NCBI GenBank assembly: GCA_017508315.1
Contig: JAFVZE010000140.1
Span: forward strand, 1 to 9,274
Length of the DNA: 9,274 nt
Origin: Kiritimatiellia bacterium
GTDB taxonomy: Bacteria; Verrucomicrobiota; Kiritimatiellia; RFP12; UBA1067
Direction: 5' to 3'
Each line of letters begins with the position of its first letter. Position 1 is the first letter of the stretch. Position numbers and translations under genes: made by a program. Positions 1-7,892 of the stretch are shown piece by piece. The notes beneath the pieces were generated by a model. The model saw only the letters and a list, made by a program, of their open reading frames with translations. It ran no database searches and was not told the DNA's origin.

Positions 1-1
1 C

Positions 2-562
2 ATAGCCCTGCTCGGAGTCGACAATGACCAATTCACGTGTTTTCTATCGCTGCCGGCGCTTTCGAGCATTCTGCCCGGACATCGCGAGATGGGCCGCCTC
101 GCGATACGGGAGATGGAGCGGATGATGACGCAGAAAGCGCGAAAATGGCGCGCAAAGAAAATAACCGTCGCTCCGCAATCGCTGATAATCCGGGAGTCGT
201 CGGCGCTGCGCTCCCCCTCCGCGGTTCTGGTCGAAAACGCCCGGCGGTTCATGAAAGCCAACGCCGCCTCAGGAATAACGGTAGCGCAGGTCGCCGCCCA
301 TCTGAAGGTTTCGCGGCGGCTTCTGGAAATGCGTTACCGCGCCGCCACCGGCTCAAGCGTGCGCGCCGACATAGAGGCCGAACGGATGTCCCGGTTGAAA
401 AAGCTTCTCGCCGCCACCAACCGTCCGATTACGGCCATCGCGGCCGAATGCGGTTTTAAAAACCTCTCCTCGCTCGCCAACCGCTTCAAAAAACTCTACG
501 GAACGTCAATGCGCGAATTCCGCAATGTAAAGTCCCGATTCCCGCCCTCTGACGGCGGCTAA
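2..562 (+). CDS. XylR-type (LacI-like sensor + AraC HTH) transcriptional regulator, 3' part only
   Basis: The frame is open from the left edge, so the N-terminal part is missing; 186 residues are visible. The ATG at 89 is internal, because the 29 codons before it read as the end of a sugar-binding regulator domain (GVDNDQFTCFLSLPALSSI, compare the GVDND-x-x-x-C-x-L-S-x-P-x-LSSI pattern of XylR proteins). A linker follows, then an AraC-type DNA-binding domain with two helix-turn-helix units: the first at about 275-352 (ITVAQVAAHLKVSRRLLE) and the second at about 425-523 (ITAIAAECGFKN then RFKKLYGTSMREFR). XylR-family proteins bind a sugar through the N-terminal domain and activate or repress nearby sugar-use genes. 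It converges with the hydrolase-like gene, 157 bp away, so its target is more likely to the left, outside the window. It is a paralogue of the regulator at 7927. Family assignment is firm; ligand and target are unknown. Confidence 0.93.
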   Translation: MALLGVDNDQFTCFLSLPALSSILPGHREMGRLAIREMERMMTQKARKWRAKKITVAPQSLIIRESSALRSPSAVLVENARRFMKANAASGITVAQVAAHLKVSRRLLEMRYRAATGSSVRADIEAERMSRLKKLLAATNRPITAIAAECGFKNLSSLANRFKKLYGTSMREFRNVKSRFPPSDGG

Positions 563-719
563 ACCTGCACCGAACGCATACACCCGCCTTTTCGCTCAAC
601 GCAACGTCACACCGCCGCCCGAAGCGGATCGTTTTACCGCACTTTCCCCTTCAGAACACCGAAGACCCCGCAGACCCCAAAAATTCACGCTTTGATATCT
701 GCATTTTGATTCCTTTCCT

Positions 720-3700
720 CTATTTTCTCTTTTCATAACGCTTTACCATCTCAATTCTGGCCGCAGCCGCGCCATCGCCCGCCGAAGAGAAACGAAAAAC
801 GCTTTCTCCGCCGTCAAGCGTCGGCAACGGCTCTGAAAACCTACCCGTGGCGAACGTCTTTCGTTTCGCGTCGACCGCGCGCCAATTTACGCCGTCCTTG
901 CAGTAAAGACGATCGCCGCTCTTCAAGTCGACGTCGAAGGTCCAGGTCCTGCCGCCCGACGAAAGCGCGGGCTTCGAAACTTTACCGAAAATTGCAAGTT
1001 CAAGTCTCGCCGTTTCTCCGGGACGCACTCTGACCGGCTCAAGGTCGGTAACGCCCTTGGCCGGGCAATAGACGGACGGCATCACCGCTTCGTACTCTAA
1101 ATGCTTCATCTGTGCTTTGCTCAATCCGCGCACATCGACAGCCGACACCTCCGAATGCCGCGCAAACAGCGTAATCTCCGCCCGCGCAGCCTTGCCGTCG
1201 TCGACATTGCCGGAGAAACCAAAGCCGCCGACACCTGCGTCCACCTCCGGCAGGTCGCCGTTTGCCATACCGATCTTATCCCCCTGTTCGTTATAGAGCG
1301 TCCAGCAGCCATTCTCCAATTCGGCGAAATCGCCGGATTTCATTTCAAACGGCACGCTCAGCGTCTTACCGGAAACGGTTACCGTCATGTTTTTGGCAGA
1401 CTTTGAGATCATCGGCATGGCGAACACCTCGGAAATCTCCACGTGCACGTCGCGGCCGTGCGGCAGCTCGGCGAGATAAACGCGGAATGATCCGAGATGC
1501 TCCATGTCAATCTTCGTGGCGCAGGTCACCATCGGATGCAAGCCTTCGCGCCATGCGAAATCGTAGGCTTCGGAAATATCGCGCTCGCGCAGCGGAAAGA
1601 GGAACCTGCGCCAGCCGGTGAAATCAAGTTTTACGCGGTGAAAGCTCTGCCCCCAATGGTAAAGTTTGGGCGTTTCAAGCATCAGCCACAAATCGGCACC
1701 CGATCCGTCGCCCTTGACCCAAAGTCCGAACGCGTAACACCCTTTCGCGTTGAAATACGGCTGTTTAGGCCATTTACGCATGAAACACGCCGCCGCGCCG
1801 GTCGGGATCTCGCGCATGCTTTTGGCGTCGAAAACGATCACCGGACCGACACTCGGATCTTTCCCGGCTGCAACGCGGCTTTCAACTTTATTGACGCTGT
1901 AGGGTTGTTCGAGCGAAGCTACGTCGCCGGTTCCCAGAAGTCGGACCCGGTTGGTAGACGATGTATCGGCATAGTAAAGCGCTTCAACGCGAAGAGCCGC
2001 ATTGCTTGAAGAGTTCCTCACGTTCCACCGCCATTTCGCGGAATATTCTTCTCCGTTCGCCCTGTGCGAATAGGTATCGACCGACGACATCCGCCACAGC
2101 CCGGACGCATCCTGCCGTAGGCAGGTCTCGGCGCGGTCTAAAGCGAACTTTTCCTTCACGGCACGCGAAAACGCCTTCGCCATACGCAAACGCTCGTACC
2201 ATCCGTAAAGCGTCATCTGCTGCACAACAGTGAACGCAAGCGGCTTCATGCCAGAGACCTCCGTTCCCTGCGTGGAGCTCGCGACGTCGAACGCTGCGTT
2301 GCGGGAAGCGAAATACTCCATATCGTCAAGCTTGTGGCCGGGATGCAAAAACGCGCCCACGCTCGGCTTCCACCATCCCATCTGCGGCTCAAGCAGATTG
2401 CATATGCGTGCGGTGTGCACTTCCCGCAGATGCTGATCGTGCATCCGCTTCACTCCCCAGTACGGACGGTCCCACGCTCCGTGTCGGGAAAGATACCACC
2501 AGGTAAACGGATCGGAATTCGAGCCCTCGACGACCATATTCACGCCAAGCCGTTCCATGATCTGCTCGCGATAGCGATCCTCCGTGTAGTTGCGGTCGAA
2601 GCGCACGGCCTCGGCGCCGTCGAGATATATCTGATCGACGTTGCCGAGCTTCTTTTTTTCCGCGATAGCCTGCGCGACTTCAGCGGCGAGCGCGGAATCT
2701 GGCTTAGGGAAAAAAGAATTGTAGCGCTGGTAGAGATAGTGCAGTTTTGTTCCGGCAGGGATGACCCCTGTTTCGCGCGTTTTCCAGGCACCGCGAACAA
2801 TACCGGTGAAAGCGTACGGGGCAGTGCTTTTTACGCCCGTATACCGGATGAGTTCCGTACCGGCACGCAAGGTGTTGCCGCGTGAGCTGTAACTGTGGAA
2901 GGTATGATAGTTTTCAATATCGACGGGTTCTTTAACATACATGACCGTATCGGTCGGCGAAAGGTCACGTGCGAGCGTAAGCTCGCTCCAATCGATAAAC
3001 TCCTCGCGGCATTCAGGCGCCATCCATGCGTCATACGCCTGAACGGCCCCGGTCAGAGTGTGCATGCCGACCTTAAGCCCCGCTTCATGGATCTTGTCGC
3101 AAGCAGCTTTGAAATCCGCTTCTCCCCGGGGGAACATCCGCCTGTTTATCTCGTAATGCCCGAGCCGGTCCCACCAGGCGTGGATATGAACGGCGGTAAA
3201 ACCGCCGCGAAGCGCAAAGTCGATCCAATCCTCCACCGTATCTCCGTAGATGTCGGCGAAGCAGTAAGACCCGCGGTTCGCTTCCGATCCGAGCGAACAC
3301 GCCCCGCCGTTCACCGTACGCGGCACCCCGGCGACGAGAGTCATGCGCCTCAACGCCGGAACAAGCCCTTCGCGTCTCGCCGCCACCAGACCGAATTTAA
3401 AGCCGTTAAAACCGCGATCGCGCTCAAGATCGACAACCAGCGCGCCAGTTCCGGGCAGCATCCGGCCCTTCGTATGATAAGCGCGCAGGCACACGCCGTA
3501 TTCATCGTCCGAATGCATGCTTGCATACCTGCCGCAATATTTCCGGCAGACGGGAGCGATCCGGCACACTTGAACGCTTTTAACGTTTTCGATATTACAG
3601 GAAATGATTTCAAACGTCCACCCCGGACCGAAGGAGCATACGCGCACCTCAAGCGCACCGGGCAGATTCCCGTTGTCGGAGGCGAATACGAGAGTACCGT

Positions 3701-3929
3701 CCGCACTGCGCGTCAAAGCCGAGAGCGGATACGACCTGTCGGCTGTTTTCACCGTCGCGAAAGCCGAAGGGGCGGAAATGAGCTCTTTGCCGTCCGGCAA
3801 GGTTTTCAGCGAACCGATGCGTCCCTTGGCGTCAAAAACAAGCACAGCCAGATCATTGGAAACGGCGATGCCGGCGGAAACGGATGCGCCAAAGAGAAAA
3901 ACCAAGGCGGCAGCAAGCAAAAATTTCAT
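720..3929 (-). CDS. Secreted glycoside-hydrolase-like TIM-barrel protein of unassigned family
   Basis: The 1069-residue product opens with a clear Sec signal peptide (MKFLLAAALVFLFGASVSA, likely cut after about residue 19). Residues 20-215 look like a beta-sandwich. Residues 222-600 look like a barrel: GGFTAVHIHAWWDRLG (242-257), HEAGLKVGMHTLTG (281-294), VDQIYLDGAEAV (431-442) and MVVEGSNSDPFTWWYL (465-480). Asp437 of YLDGAE and Glu468 of VVEGS are candidate catalytic acids, 31 residues apart. Residues about 690-840 resemble a galactose-binding-like jelly roll (GLWVKGDGSGADLWLML, then DFTGWRRFLFPL), and the C-terminus is further beta-rich sequence. Many Trp and His residues in the barrel fit sugar binding. 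The start is supported by the signal peptide; a GGGGG tract lies 7 nt upstream, not a textbook ribosome site. It is the second gene of the operon, 17 bp after the LamG-repeat gene. Secretion and the barrel are fairly sure; enzyme family and substrate are inference. A GH101/GH129-like alpha-GalNAc enzyme is one untested option, and a catalytically dead binding protein is another. Confidence 0.8.
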   Translation of the reverse strand: MKFLLAAALVFLFGASVSAGIAVSNDLAVLVFDAKGRIGSLKTLPDGKELISAPSAFATVKTADRSYPLSALTRSADGTLVFASDNGNLPGALEVRVCSFGPGWTFEIISCNIENVKSVQVCRIAPVCRKYCGRYASMHSDDEYGVCLRAYHTKGRMLPGTGALVVDLERDRGFNGFKFGLVAARREGLVPALRRMTLVAGVPRTVNGGACSLGSEANRGSYCFADIYGDTVEDWIDFALRGGFTAVHIHAWWDRLGHYEINRRMFPRGEADFKAACDKIHEAGLKVGMHTLTGAVQAYDAWMAPECREEFIDWSELTLARDLSPTDTVMYVKEPVDIENYHTFHSYSSRGNTLRAGTELIRYTGVKSTAPYAFTGIVRGAWKTRETGVIPAGTKLHYLYQRYNSFFPKPDSALAAEVAQAIAEKKKLGNVDQIYLDGAEAVRFDRNYTEDRYREQIMERLGVNMVVEGSNSDPFTWWYLSRHGAWDRPYWGVKRMHDQHLREVHTARICNLLEPQMGWWKPSVGAFLHPGHKLDDMEYFASRNAAFDVASSTQGTEVSGMKPLAFTVVQQMTLYGWYERLRMAKAFSRAVKEKFALDRAETCLRQDASGLWRMSSVDTYSHRANGEEYSAKWRWNVRNSSSNAALRVEALYYADTSSTNRVRLLGTGDVASLEQPYSVNKVESRVAAGKDPSVGPVIVFDAKSMREIPTGAAACFMRKWPKQPYFNAKGCYAFGLWVKGDGSGADLWLMLETPKLYHWGQSFHRVKLDFTGWRRFLFPLRERDISEAYDFAWREGLHPMVTCATKIDMEHLGSFRVYLAELPHGRDVHVEISEVFAMPMISKSAKNMTVTVSGKTLSVPFEMKSGDFAELENGCWTLYNEQGDKIGMANGDLPEVDAGVGGFGFSGNVDDGKAARAEITLFARHSEVSAVDVRGLSKAQMKHLEYEAVMPSVYCPAKGVTDLEPVRVRPGETARLELAIFGKVSKPALSSGGRTWTFDVDLKSGDRLYCKDGVNWRAVDAKRKTFATGRFSEPLPTLDGGESVFRFSSAGDGAAAARIEMVKRYEKRK

Positions 3930-3946
3930 CTATTTTCCCCCGGCTT

Positions 3947-6900
3947 CTAACGGACGATTACCGTCATACCTCGTTTGGTGATTCGCAGATAGACTCCATC
4001 ATTCTTCTTAACCACGTTCGCTTTACCGCGGAACGAATCTGGCATTACGACCGTCCAACCGGAAGCGTCGAAACCGTTCAAGGCTTTCGCCGTCAAAACC
4101 GGACAATCCCCTTCGGCGAGTCTGCCGCCGGAAGAATCGACCGTGACGACGAGCCGGACGGGAGCGTTGAACGAAATCGTTCCGTCGATGTTCAGGCAAC
4201 CGGTCAAACCGTTCCCGACGGTCGCCTTCAGAGTACCGCCGAAAACGATTTCGCCGGGGGCAACGATCGTGCCGGAACCCGAAAGCTCCGAAACTCCGCT
4301 TACCACGTTCGCGCCCGCGACAAGACTAAGCTTCGAGCCGAAGGCGACGGAAAACACATCAAAGTAATTTGTTACCGTCGCACCGAACCACTTGACGTCG
4401 ATATACCGCTGCAGACGCGCACGTTCCTCTGTCGTCAGCACCCGGTCGAAAGCAAACGACTCGGATATGTAAAGGCCGCCTCGCCGATCGATATCGACAT
4501 CTCCGTGCCGATACGTCCAACGGGCAAAGGCAGACGATCTGTGTGCATTCCAGCCGACGCTCGGTTCATCGACGTTATATTGCCAAAGCGTCCAGTCAAG
4601 CGAATGAAACCCGTCGGGAAGGACTTTATCAAGCCCTAAATCTTTGACGCCATCAATATACTTCCTGGAGTTTGCCACAACTCCGGTGCATCGCAAAGCT
4701 TTGAGACCATCTGCAACGTTGCGATAGAGAAAAAGTTCGCCGTTGAATCCGCGGTTGAATTCATGGGTCGAGACATCGCAGATCACCGACTGGTGTTTTG
4801 AGCCGTGAGCATCGGAAAAAACGCAAAAGACCTCCTTTACCGGGAACACGCATGTAACGCCGTCTTTCTTGAATGTCATGGATGACGCATCACGTACTTC
4901 CCCCACGCCGTTAGTCGTCCATGAAAGCGCTCCGAAGTCCACGCTCTTACGTCTGACTCCCGGTCTCGTCTCCACCTCGACAAGTACCGGTTTCACGTTT
5001 GCCAGCCCGTCAGTATCTGCCTCGGCGGCAATGCCGTTACCCCTTACATCGTTCCATTTCGTTATCCCACCCTTGGAGTCGAATTGGAAAGTCTTTTCAT
5101 CGGAAGCGTCGAAATGGTAAAGCGCATCTTTTAAAAGCACATCTCCGGCAATGCCGATTTCCAAATCGCCCTCTTCGACGGCAAGCGACCGGATTTCGCC
5201 GGTCCGTGTGGTCAAAACCTTGATATTCCCGGCACCGCGCTTGACCACATTCCCGTTGCCGCCTTCCAAAGACCTTAACACGGTATCCGATGACGCGGAA
5301 AGCTCACTGTCGAGCGATTGCGCGAATTTAATCCTGTGGCTTCCGACAGCCGTATCGACCGGATGGTCGGCATTGAGCCATTTCTTCAACAGGTACGCTT
5401 CCGTTGCACGATGCTCCCGTTGCGAAAGTTTACGGTCGAACGCAATCATTTCGCCGATTTCCACGCCTCCTGCATTGGCCATAACCGCATCTTCAACACG
5501 ATCCTTCGCCAATGCGTCAGCCCTGAACGGCGTAGAAGCCGACACCGACACGACAAAAAATCTGTTGGTTACATCGTACAGATCAGTATATTTGGCGGGG
5601 TCGACGACTTTACCGTCGACCTTCCATATCGCCGCCATTGTCAGCGGATTGAAATAATAACTTGAAATCAGGGTCTTTCCGTCGCGGTATCCGCTCATAT
5701 CCGATGACGAAAGACACCTTGCGCCTTTGGCGGCGGCGACATTTTCCGCAGAGTTGCACTTAAAGCGCACGACAATGAAATAATCATATGTCAGATTGTT
5801 CGCCGTATTCCAGTTGGGAAGCATCATCCACGCGGCGCTCTGGCCGTCGTCAGCCCATGCCGCGCCGCCGTCCCGGCTGCCGTATGCTCCGAAATCAACA
5901 ACCGGATACGGCACAAACGGACTGTCTTTGAGTCTCGCCATGTGCGGAGGCTGCGAATACGCCGAAACCGCCATCCTGTCGACCCCTTGCCGACGATCCT
6001 GCCAGGACTTGACGTAATCAGTTCCCTCAACGAGATCGTCCTCCCCCATATCGTCGGCCGAAAGCCAGATATAAGCATCTGCAGGAACGTCGGAGATATC
6101 ACCGACTGCCGATCCCTCCGGATTGAAGGAGACACTTCCGCCTGAGACTTCCACCGTATTCCCGGCGGGTTCGAGCGAAGATATCTCCAGACTGCCGCCG
6201 CCGGACTTTACCAACCCCTTCTCCGCATAGACACGTCCGACACGAGCGTTCTTTCCTTCTGCAACTGCGATTTTCGCGGAACCCGACAAAGCATTGACGC
6301 CTGACACCGCAGGTTCATTTTTGCCGGAAATCCACCGCCGGTAAAGATAATCGGCAATCTGCATGCGTTCCGCCCGCGTCAATTCATTGGTAAAAAGCAG
6401 CACTTCGCCGATACGGCTGCCGCCGGTAGTGGACTGATAGTATTCACGCGAGCCCAGCAGCCCGACCTTAACATTGCGCGGGAAATCGCTGGCAAAGACA
6501 TGAAGCCGACGCAGCAGCGAAGAATTGACCGAATTGAACTGCGTGCGTTTGCCGTTGATCAGAATATCCGCATAGCGAACGGCCGGATCGGAATATTTAG
6601 CATCATACAGCGAACTGTCGCTGCCGGGAATGAGCTGATGGGAATCGGTATCGCCGAGAATTACGGCGTTTCGGGCTCCGCCGGGGCAATCGGCGACATA
6701 GAAAGCTGCTTTAACATCGGTGAGTCGCGGCAGAATTTTCAAAAGACAATTTGTTCTTCCGCTCTCTCCGTTGCGCACTCCGAAATCCACAAGCTCAAGC
6801 CCCATGGGCGAATCGTTCTCTACAAGCAACGGAGGATTGACCTTCTTGAGCTGATGGGCGGCGGTTTTGGGAAACTCATTGCTGTTGCAGAAAGCGTATG

Positions 6901-7771
6901 AACCGTTGCCGCGAACATCGTTCCATTTGGTCACGACAACACCGTCGGGAGTTTCCGCTTTCTCAAGCGATGCGGCATCACTCGCGTCAAGATGCAGCGC
7001 CGCTTTTTCAAAGAGATCCTGCAAATCCGACTCTGTACGAAGAGACAGATTCAACGATCCTCCGCGCAGCCAGAAATACGTCGGGTTACCGTCTGTCGAT
7101 TCAACGGAAAGTTCACCCTCACCTGTCTTGTCCAGCATGCCACCGTCATAGAGGTTACCCACCTCAGCGCGCATTCCTTCACCGGGCACATCGACGAACG
7201 GACGGTTTTTTGACGAAAGATTGTTAAGCCTGGGCACGAACGATTCCGAAGGATGCAGAAAAAACTTGCCGAAAATTCCCTTCGGTTCCCAAAACCCAAG
7301 AAAACCGTTGGGGTTGGCGACATCAAAAGTCCGGTGATAAAAACCGTCGGCATCAGGAGTAAACTCGGTGGGACGGTAATAGACGGGCTCTCTGCCGCCT
7401 TCCAACGTATCAATTTGCAACGTATACCCGCAGGCGCCGGTCAAAGTGCCGACGACAGGATTTACCATAAAAGGAACATTTGCTTTTTTATCGGTTTTTT
7501 CGGTATCTATCCGTTGTAGCTGAAAAAGGTTTTCGTCTTCAATATAAGATCTTTCCGCCGGCAGCGCATCAAAATCAGGCAACGCCACATCCGCACCGGA
7601 GACAGGCAGTTCAAGCGCACTCCAATTCCGATCGTCACCCCATTTTGCACCGGCACGCTCGGTCCTGTTTGCCCACCGCGCCGTATCCGCATTGCCGCAA
7701 AACGGCATCAGCAGCAATATTACTGCGGCAGACCTTGCCTGAACACGGAAGCGATCCGATATATTTCTCAC
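3947..7771 (-). CDS. Large secreted protein with three LamG-like composite repeats
   Basis: I place the start at GTG 7771, giving about 1274 residues. A strong ribosome site (AAGGAG) lies 6 nt upstream, and the product then begins with an Arg-rich n-region and hydrophobic core (SAAVILLLMPFCGNA, residues 14-28). The frame stays open upstream to a TTG at 7855, but that part runs through promoter-like AT-rich DNA. Residues 32-55 hold a W-x-G-x-x-W-x-x-x-x-NW segment common at the start of autotransporter-like surface proteins. Three LamG / concanavalin-A-like units follow at about 257-482, 560-800 and 879-1130. Units 1 and 3 carry LDASD or FDASD and WNDVRGNG near the start; all end in a shared motif such as IGEVLLFTNELTRAER. 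Each is preceded by a short strand segment like autotransporter-associated repeats. The last 140 residues are beta-rich with no visible barrel, LPxTG, PEP-CTERM or other anchor. LamG folds usually bind glycans or proteins; no catalytic motif was seen, so a surface adhesin or glycan-binding role is inferred. It is the first operon gene, divergent from the regulator. Confidence 0.85.
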   Translation of the reverse strand: MRNISDRFRVQARSAAVILLLMPFCGNADTARWANRTERAGAKWGDDRNWSALELPVSGADVALPDFDALPAERSYIEDENLFQLQRIDTEKTDKKANVPFMVNPVVGTLTGACGYTLQIDTLEGGREPVYYRPTEFTPDADGFYHRTFDVANPNGFLGFWEPKGIFGKFFLHPSESFVPRLNNLSSKNRPFVDVPGEGMRAEVGNLYDGGMLDKTGEGELSVESTDGNPTYFWLRGGSLNLSLRTESDLQDLFEKAALHLDASDAASLEKAETPDGVVVTKWNDVRGNGSYAFCNSNEFPKTAAHQLKKVNPPLLVENDSPMGLELVDFGVRNGESGRTNCLLKILPRLTDVKAAFYVADCPGGARNAVILGDTDSHQLIPGSDSSLYDAKYSDPAVRYADILINGKRTQFNSVNSSLLRRLHVFASDFPRNVKVGLLGSREYYQSTTGGSRIGEVLLFTNELTRAERMQIADYLYRRWISGKNEPAVSGVNALSGSAKIAVAEGKNARVGRVYAEKGLVKSGGGSLEISSLEPAGNTVEVSGGSVSFNPEGSAVGDISDVPADAYIWLSADDMGEDDLVEGTDYVKSWQDRRQGVDRMAVSAYSQPPHMARLKDSPFVPYPVVDFGAYGSRDGGAAWADDGQSAAWMMLPNWNTANNLTYDYFIVVRFKCNSAENVAAAKGARCLSSSDMSGYRDGKTLISSYYFNPLTMAAIWKVDGKVVDPAKYTDLYDVTNRFFVVSVSASTPFRADALAKDRVEDAVMANAGGVEIGEMIAFDRKLSQREHRATEAYLLKKWLNADHPVDTAVGSHRIKFAQSLDSELSASSDTVLRSLEGGNGNVVKRGAGNIKVLTTRTGEIRSLAVEEGDLEIGIAGDVLLKDALYHFDASDEKTFQFDSKGGITKWNDVRGNGIAAEADTDGLANVKPVLVEVETRPGVRRKSVDFGALSWTTNGVGEVRDASSMTFKKDGVTCVFPVKEVFCVFSDAHGSKHQSVICDVSTHEFNRGFNGELFLYRNVADGLKALRCTGVVANSRKYIDGVKDLGLDKVLPDGFHSLDWTLWQYNVDEPSVGWNAHRSSAFARWTYRHGDVDIDRRGGLYISESFAFDRVLTTEERARLQRYIDVKWFGATVTNYFDVFSVAFGSKLSLVAGANVVSGVSELSGSGTIVAPGEIVFGGTLKATVGNGLTGCLNIDGTISFNAPVRLVVTVDSSGGRLAEGDCPVLTAKALNGFDASGWTVVMPDSFRGKANVVKKNDGVYLRITKRGMTVIVR
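4382..5251 (-). repeat. Composite protein repeat, copy 3
   Basis: Encodes about residues 841-1130. It starts NVVKRGAGNIKVL, then VEEGDLEIG, then a LamG-like unit with YHFDASD, WNDVRGNG (5033-5056), KSVDFG, and the closing ISESFAFDRVLTTEERAR and YIDVKW. The WNDVRGNG octapeptide is identical to copy 1 but uses partly different codons. Confidence 0.75.
5372..6214 (-). repeat. Composite protein repeat, copy 2, divergent signature
   Basis: Encodes about residues 520-800. It starts LVKSGGGSLEISS, then SGGSVSF, then a LamG-like unit with IWLSADD, SWQDRRQG in place of WNDVRGNG, PVVDFG, and the closing IGEMIAFDRKLSQREH and YLLKKW. It is the most divergent copy at the signature motif but keeps the same order of elements. 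Confidence 0.72.
6326..7135 (-). repeat. Composite protein repeat, copy 1 (strand segment + LamG-like unit)
   Basis: Encodes about residues 213-482 of the LamG-repeat protein. It starts LDKTGEGELSVES, continues to RGGSLNLSL, then the LamG-like unit with LHLDASD, WNDVRGNG (6902-6925), ELVDFG, and the closing IGEVLLFTNELTRAER and YLYRRW. This is a protein-level repeat; DNA identity to the other copies is limited to short stretches. Confidence 0.75.
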
Positions 7772-7777
7772 GTTGAG

Positions 7778-7783
7778 CTCCTT
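7778..7783 (-). promoter_or_regulatory. Ribosome binding site deciding the GTG start at 7771
   Basis: The minus strand reads AAGGAG, then 6 nt, then GTG. This is a near-ideal Shine-Dalgarno match and spacing, and the frame after the GTG begins with a signal peptide. Together these fix the start of the LamG-repeat gene better than the upstream TTG at 7855, which has neither. Confidence 0.85.
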
Positions 7784-7817
7784 CTTTTTTGTGCACATTT
7801 GAGCATATAATATCAAA

Positions 7818-7839
7818 GTTGCGGACATATAACTGCAAC
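7818..7839. promoter_or_regulatory. Imperfect 22-bp inverted repeat, candidate operator
   Basis: GTTGC at 7818-7822 is mirrored by GCAAC at 7835-7839. With two further inner matched pairs plus a G-T wobble, the element is palindromic over most of its length and lies inside the candidate operon promoter. The sequence GCAACAA starts at 7835 and recurs at 7879, 44 bp away. The position is good for an operator, but arms this short can occur by chance. Confidence 0.35.
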
Positions 7840-7855
7840 AACGGCAAAAAATCAA
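7827..7855 (-). promoter_or_regulatory. Candidate promoter for the secreted two-gene operon
   Basis: On the minus strand TTGATT (7850-7855), a 17-nt spacer and TTATAT (7827-7832) give a weak sigma70-like match, which would leave a leader of roughly 50 nt before the GTG at 7771. An alternative is TATTAT at 7807-7812 with a poor or badly spaced -35. Weak -35 and -10 boxes would fit a promoter that needs an activator such as the XylR-type neighbour, but the choice between the two is a guess. Confidence 0.3.
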
Positions 7856-7877
7856 GCAAGAGTTTTGTCACTTTGCA

Positions 7878-7892
7878 GGCAACAATATTGCC
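7878..7892. promoter_or_regulatory. 15-bp inverted repeat touching the regulator -35 box
   Basis: GGCAACAATATTGCC has perfect 5-bp arms around a 5-nt centre. It overlaps the TTGCCG -35 hexamer and contains the second copy of GCAACAA. It could be the regulator's own operator or part of a combined site with the next inverted repeat; no binding evidence exists. Confidence 0.35.

Noticed and set aside
37..459. 140-codon plus-strand open frame overlapping the left regulator
   Set aside because: It is Arg-rich, with no domain, and lies out of frame over a clear XylR/AraC coding sequence.
603..636. Possible terminator after the left regulator (CCGC-loop-GCGG followed by TTTT)
   Set aside because: The stem is only 4 bp and the T-run is short and offset. 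The 563-719 convergent gap shows no convincing terminator on either strand.
667..681. GACCCC direct repeat near the 3' end of the operon
   Set aside because: Two short copies only, with no hairpin or known function.
2895..3950. 351-codon plus-strand open frame antisense to the hydrolase-like gene
   Set aside because: Long but a shadow: the minus strand carries a signal peptide and coherent barrel motifs there, and the plus frame shows no recognisable domain.
3884..4639. 251-codon plus-strand open frame across the junction of the two operon genes
   Set aside because: It is antisense to the LamG gene and the start of the hydrolase-like gene, is rich in Arg and charged residues, and has no motif or ribosome site.
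7790..7797. Perfect 8-bp palindrome TGTGCACA in the operon leader
   Set aside because: A palindrome this short is expected by chance in a 155-bp region, and it has no partner copy.
7772..7855. N-terminal extension of the LamG-repeat gene to a TTG at 7855
   Set aside because: It has no ribosome site, reads through AT-rich promoter-like DNA, is Cys-rich without family support, and places the signal peptide internally. The GTG at 7771 has AAGGAG at ideal spacing.
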